This document shows positions 6,321 through 9,028 of a stretch of 9,028 bases of DNA, piece by piece. The stretch spans positions 1 through 9,028 of the forward strand of contig CAMQSH010000074.1 of assembly GCA_947036575.1 (NCBI GenBank), written 5' to 3'. The translations under genes and the position numbers were made by a program. Every line of letters begins with the position of its first letter. Positions within the stretch are counted from its first letter, which is position 1. Source of the stretch: an uncultured Brevinema sp. Its GTDB lineage: Bacteria > Spirochaetota > Brevinematia > Brevinematales > Brevinemataceae. Below the pieces are notes generated by a model. It saw only the letters and a list, made by a program, of their open reading frames with translations, made no database searches and had not been told where the DNA came from.

Positions 6321-7013
6321 ATGGATAGTTATAATCTAAAAAACTTTATTAAACTTTTAAATAAAGAAGGATTTATAAAAATTAATGATGCTGCGGATTT
6401 ATTAAAAGTATCTTCCATGACTATTAGGAGATATATTAATAAATTAGAAAAAGAAAAATTAGTTGAAAAAATATATGGTGGTGCAGTTCTTAAATCTCAA
6501 GATCAGATCCCTATTAATTACCGTATTAGCCAAAGCTCTACAAAAAAAATGCAAATTGCTCAGCTAGCTGTCCATAAACTCCAAGATGGAGATACAATTA
6601 TTATAGATGCAGGCTCTACTTGTCATTATTTTGCTAGACAACTTCCAGAAAATTTGTCATTAATCGTAATTACTCACTCTTTAGATATTATGAATATTAT
6701 TGCTCAAAAAAAAAATATAACATCAATTATGATTGGGGGAGAATTAAATCATCGTACGGGATCATTTGTTGGGCCTAAAGTAGAAGAGGCATATAACAAG
6801 ATCAAAGCAGATAAATGTTTTTTAGGAATAGGTGCCTTAACGATTATTAACAACACTTATTATGATGTTTCTTTTCAAGAAATAAGTATAAAAAAAATAA
6901 TTTGTAATTGTTCAAATTCATGTTATATTTTGGCAGAATCTAACAAAAAAAATGTTACAGCTAACTATCCTTCATTTTCTCTTTCAGATATTACAGAAGT
7001 TATTACAGAGTAA
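6321..7013 (+). CDS. DeoR-family transcriptional regulator of sugar metabolism
   Basis: The product is 230 aa from the ATG at 6321, chosen because GGAG (6309-6312) lies 8 nt before it. A GTG at 6294 would add nine residues without a better site. Residues about 8-57 form the DeoR winged helix-turn-helix (FIKINDAADLLKVSSMTIRR), ending with the family's YGGAV. The usual Asp after the Arg pair is Tyr38 here. Residues about 63-230 are the sensor domain: IPINYR, DAGST (96-100), which contacts the phosphate of the effector in this family, IGGELNHRTGSFVGP, and DKCFLGIGAL. Proteins of this kind usually repress a neighbouring sugar operon and release DNA on binding a sugar phosphate. It lies 126 bp before the aldolase-PTS genes, same strand, so control of them is likely. 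Length is slightly short for the family (about 250 aa). Confidence 0.9.
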   Translation: MDSYNLKNFIKLLNKEGFIKINDAADLLKVSSMTIRRYINKLEKEKLVEKIYGGAVLKSQDQIPINYRISQSSTKKMQIAQLAVHKLQDGDTIIIDAGSTCHYFARQLPENLSLIVITHSLDIMNIIAQKKNITSIMIGGELNHRTGSFVGPKVEEAYNKIKADKCFLGIGALTIINNTYYDVSFQEISIKKIICNCSNSCYILAESNKKNVTANYPSFSLSDITEVITE

Positions 7014-7065
7014 CAGGTTTATTCATATACAGTTAAAATATATTTGAAATATTAAACATTTAGCG

Positions 7066-7093
7066 TTGCTTTTATGTTAAAATATGTTATACT
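7066..7093 (+). promoter_or_regulatory. Promoter of the aldolase-PTS operon
   Basis: TTGCTT (7066-7071) and TATACT (7088-7093) are separated by 16 bp, with a predicted start near 7100 and a leader of about 40 nt. No terminator is visible between the regulator stop and this promoter, so some readthrough from the regulator is possible. Confidence 0.55.
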
Positions 7094-7107
7094 ATGTTAC
7101 ATTCTTG

Positions 7108-7122
7108 TTGTTGTGATAACAA
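7108..7122 (+). promoter_or_regulatory. Putative operator: inverted repeat in the operon leader
   Basis: TTGTT-gtgat-AACAA is a 5-bp inverted repeat with a 5-bp centre, at about +8 to +22 of the predicted transcript. Its position and length match the inverted repeat downstream of the regulator promoter, but its sequence does not. Repressor binding is inferred. Confidence 0.35.
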
Positions 7123-7139
7123 AAATGGTGGAGGAATTA

Positions 7140-8189
7140 ATGTCATTAATTACATTAAGGCAGCTTTTAGATCATGCTGCAGAAAATAACTATGCAGTAC
7201 CAGCATTTAATATTAGTAATATGGAGCAAGGATTAGCCATTGTTCAAGCAGCAGCTGCTTGTAACTCGCCTGTTATATTACAAGCAAGTAAAGGGGCTAG
7301 AGTTTATGCTGGTGATATTATGTTACATCATATAGTTATTGCATTGAGTGAGATGTATCCTAAAGTACCGATCTGTTTACATCAAGATCATGGTAATGAT
7401 ACAGGGACTTGTTATTCTGCTATGAATCATGGATTTACATCTGTTATGATGGATGGATCTTTAGAAGCTGATGCAAAAACACCAGCATCTTATGAGTATA
7501 ATGTTAATATTACACAAAATGTAACAGAAGTTGCACATAGTATAGGTGTTTCTGTAGAAGGTGAGCTGGGCATGATAGGCTCTTTAGAAACGGGGACAAG
7601 TAGTGAAGAAGATGGAGTTGGTGCTCAAGGAGTTTTTACTAGAGAGGAATTACTTACAGATCCAGACTTAGCTGTTGATTTTGTGCAAAAAACAAAAGTT
7701 GACGCTTTAGCTATTGCCTGTGGTACTAGTCATGGAGCTCATAAATTTTCCAGAAAACCTGATGGAGAAATTTTAGCTATTGATGTTATTGAAAAAATTA
7801 ATAAAAAATTACCAAATACTCATTTAGTAATGCATGGTTCTTCTTCTGTTCCTCAGTATTTACAAGATTTGATTAATGCTAATGGTGGTGTTATTACACA
7901 AACATATGGTGTTCCTATTGAAGAAATAGAAAAGGGAATTAAATATGGGGTGCGAAAAGTTAATATTGATACTGATTGTCGCATGGCAATGTCAGGACAA
8001 TTTCGATATATAGCTAACTCTTGTCCTGAAGAGCTAGATCCTCGTAAATTTATTATTGCTGCCATGAAAGAATTAACTACTCTTTGTAAAGAAAGATATG
8101 AAAGATTTGGTTCAGCTGGGAATGCTTCTAAAATTTCTATTATTTCATTAGACGATATGGCACAACAATATAAAAATGGAGTACTGTAA
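7140..8189 (+). CDS. fba: Class II fructose-bisphosphate aldolase (zinc dependent)
   Basis: This cytoplasmic enzyme cleaves a ketose bisphosphate, normally fructose 1,6-bisphosphate, to dihydroxyacetone phosphate and glyceraldehyde 3-phosphate. The 349-aa length and the opening MSLITLRQLLDHAAENNYAV fit the so-called Calvin-cycle subtype, which is also common in non-autotrophs. Visible residues: HQDHG (81-85) with catalytic Asp83 and zinc ligand His84; Glu142 in EGELG; zinc ligands His198 (GTSHG) and His232 (MHGSSSVP); and the substrate loop KVNIDTDCRMA. The start at 7140 is set by TGGAGG (7129-7134), 5 nt away. The frame is open back to 7074, but that part is hydrophobic, holds the -10 box and lacks a ribosome site. 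It leads the operon, 25 bp before EIIA. It could be the housekeeping glycolytic enzyme or one specialised for the PTS substrate (for example a tagatose-type aldolase). Confidence 0.92.
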   Translation: MSLITLRQLLDHAAENNYAVPAFNISNMEQGLAIVQAAAACNSPVILQASKGARVYAGDIMLHHIVIALSEMYPKVPICLHQDHGNDTGTCYSAMNHGFTSVMMDGSLEADAKTPASYEYNVNITQNVTEVAHSIGVSVEGELGMIGSLETGTSSEEDGVGAQGVFTREELLTDPDLAVDFVQKTKVDALAIACGTSHGAHKFSRKPDGEILAIDVIEKINKKLPNTHLVMHGSSSVPQYLQDLINANGGVITQTYGVPIEEIEKGIKYGVRKVNIDTDCRMAMSGQFRYIANSCPEELDPRKFIIAAMKELTTLCKERYERFGSAGNASKISIISLDDMAQQYKNGVL

Positions 8190-8214
8190 ATTTAGTAACA
8201 AAAAGGAAGTAAGT

Positions 8215-8655
8215 ATGGATCTTAGTGTTTTATTAAAAGATAATATTATTATGTTAGATAAAGTTGATTCGTGGGAAGAAGCGATACATATTGTAGCACA
8301 ACCACTCATTAATCAACAAAAGATAACTACAGAATATATCCCTGCAGTTATTGAAAATATTTATAAAAATGGTACTTATATGGTATTGTTTGATTATTTT
8401 GCGATACCTCATGCACGTCCAGAAGAAGGATCTCTAGGATTAGGATTATCATTCTTAACATTAAATACTCCTATTTTGCTTTTAGATAAAGAGGTTAAGT
8501 ATTTCCTGCTATTATCTACAGGAGATAACGATAGTCATATAGAGCTAATGAAAACATTAGGAGTTTTATTAGGAGATGATGATCTCATTTTAGAACAACT
8601 ATCACAAGCAAATTCTAAAGAAGATATTTTAAGTATTTTTAAGAGAGGAGTGTAA
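8215..8655 (+). CDS. PTS EIIA component, mannitol/fructose-ascorbate superfamily
   Basis: The product is a 146-aa soluble protein of the EIIA type 2 fold. It accepts phosphate from HPr on His66 in FAIPHARPEEG and passes it to EIIB. The fold reads in order: DLSVLLKDNIIMLDKVDSWE; a helix with the YIPAVIENI segment; the active-site stretch; LGLGLSFLTL; and the C-terminal helices. Size and context match UlaC of the ascorbate system. I chose the ATG at 8215 because AAGGAAG (8203-8209) lies 5 nt before it. An earlier in-frame ATG at 8176 overlaps the end of the aldolase gene and has no ribosome site. It is followed by EIIB after 2 bp, so the two are translationally close. The substrate cannot be deduced from this subunit. 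Confidence 0.9.
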   Translation: MDLSVLLKDNIIMLDKVDSWEEAIHIVAQPLINQQKITTEYIPAVIENIYKNGTYMVLFDYFAIPHARPEEGSLGLGLSFLTLNTPILLLDKEVKYFLLLSTGDNDSHIELMKTLGVLLGDDDLILEQLSQANSKEDILSIFKRGV

Positions 8656-8657
8656 AT

Positions 8658-8936
8658 ATGTTAAAAATTCTCACAGTTTGTGGAAATGGAATTGGTAGTA
8701 GCTTAATGGCAAAAGATATCGTTCAAAAAATTTGTGATGAAGCAAATATAAGTGCTAACGTGAATTCGGCTGATGTGAATTCGGCAAATTCTAGTGATAT
8801 TGATCTTGCTATTACCGTAAAAGAGATTATCCCTCAATTAACTAACTGTAAAAGAACCGTAGCTATTAGAAGCTATGTCAATGAAAGAAAAATTAAAGAG
8901 GATATTTTAGATATCCTTAAAGAATTAGGGGAGTAA
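8658..8936 (+). CDS. PTS EIIB component, ascorbate (Ula) type
   Basis: The product is a 92-aa small alpha/beta protein. Its N-terminal loop TVCGNGIGSSLM carries the phosphocysteine Cys8, as in UlaB and the related lactose/cellobiose-like EIIB fold. The phosphate comes from the EIIA encoded just upstream and goes to the sugar bound by EIIC. After the first helix there is a low-complexity stretch, NVNSADVNSANSS (residues about 34-46), made by a 15-bp tandem repeat, followed by DIDLAITVKEI and the final helix KEDILDILKELGE. AGGAG (8646-8650) lies 7 nt before the ATG. The EIIC start codon follows one base after the stop. The Ula-type assignment rests on the active-site loop, the size and the following membrane protein. 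The actual sugar is unknown. Confidence 0.88.
   Translation: MLKILTVCGNGIGSSLMAKDIVQKICDEANISANVNSADVNSANSSDIDLAITVKEIIPQLTNCKRTVAIRSYVNERKIKEDILDILKELGE
8760..8789 (+). repeat. 15-bp tandem duplication inside the EIIB gene
   Basis: Two adjacent 15-bp units (8760-8774 and 8775-8789) share their first 11 bases, GTGAATTCGGC, and encode VNSAD and VNSAN. The reading frame is kept. Confidence 0.8.
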
Positions 8937-8937
8937 A

Positions 8938-9028
8938 ATGTTTTCATCTGTATCAAAAGTCATTATTAATGATATTTTAAGAGAGCCAGCTTTTTTAGTA
9001 GGCTTTATAGCGATGATAGGATATATCG
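8938..9028 (+). CDS. PTS EIIC membrane component, ascorbate (UlaA/SgaT) type, partial
   Basis: Only the first 30 residues are present, and the window ends inside the gene. After a short amphipathic start comes LREPAFLVGFIAMIGYI, the beginning of the first membrane segment. This arrangement is typical of the UlaA/SgaT permease N-terminus, where a short helix precedes PxxLxGxxxxxGY. AGGGGAG (8927-8933) lies 4 nt before the ATG, and the gene starts 1 base after the EIIB stop. The protein would form the sugar channel in the inner membrane. The family call leans on the preceding EIIA and EIIB as much as on these residues. Confidence 0.75.
   Translation, partial: MFSSVSKVIINDILREPAFLVGFIAMIGYI

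Noticed and set aside
7074..7139. N-terminal extension of the aldolase from the ATG at 7074
   Set aside because: It would add 22 hydrophobic residues absent from the family, has no ribosome site and overlaps the predicted promoter. The ATG at 7140 has a strong site and matches family starts.
7853..8065. Minus-strand open frame of 70 codons
   Set aside because: It is antisense to the conserved 3' half of the aldolase gene, a shadow frame.

Overview
The window looks like a piece of chromosome from an AT-rich (roughly one third G+C), diderm, host-associated bacterium, most likely a spirochaete. The reasons are two lipoproteins with loose lipoboxes, an exported beta-barrel-like protein, a water-forming-type NADH oxidase and sugar uptake by PTS. 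Tryptophan is read from TGG and the promoters fit the housekeeping sigma factor, so it is not a mollicute. The phylum is inferred from protein style, not from a marker gene.

Left part (1-1990). The tail of an unidentified gene ends at 83 and is followed by a terminator. A promoter with a perfect consensus (TTGACA, 17 bp, TATAAT) then drives a non-coding region of about 165 nt (221-387). It folds into a long rod and ends in an intrinsic terminator, so it is a strong small-RNA candidate, possibly 6S-like. Next comes a puzzling non-coding stretch in which a perfect Shine-Dalgarno sequence is buried in a 12-bp stem and has no usable start codon behind it. Two single-gene units follow, each with a promoter and a terminator: a 117-aa lipoprotein and a 243-aa exported beta-rich protein.

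Middle (1951-6151, all genes on the minus strand). An FAD-dependent NADH oxidase (nox, with Cys42 and His10) is convergent with the beta-barrel gene and shares a bidirectional terminator with it. Next is a 570-aa lipoprotein built from a duplicated N-terminal module and what reads as a seven-bladed beta-propeller. Last is a 165-aa hypothetical protein whose reading frame continues upstream across a TAA stop, which suggests a decaying gene.

Right part (6181-9028, plus strand). A DeoR-family regulator precedes a class II fructose-bisphosphate-type aldolase and a PTS set of the ascorbate (Ula) type: EIIA, EIIB and the beginning of EIIC, cut by the window edge. The regulator and the aldolase each have a promoter with a 15-bp inverted repeat a few bases past the predicted transcription start, where a repressor would sit. 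The likely scheme is import and phosphorylation of a sugar or sugar acid by EIIABC, cleavage of a ketose phosphate by the aldolase, and control by the DeoR protein sensing a phosphorylated intermediate. The substrate cannot be told from this window.
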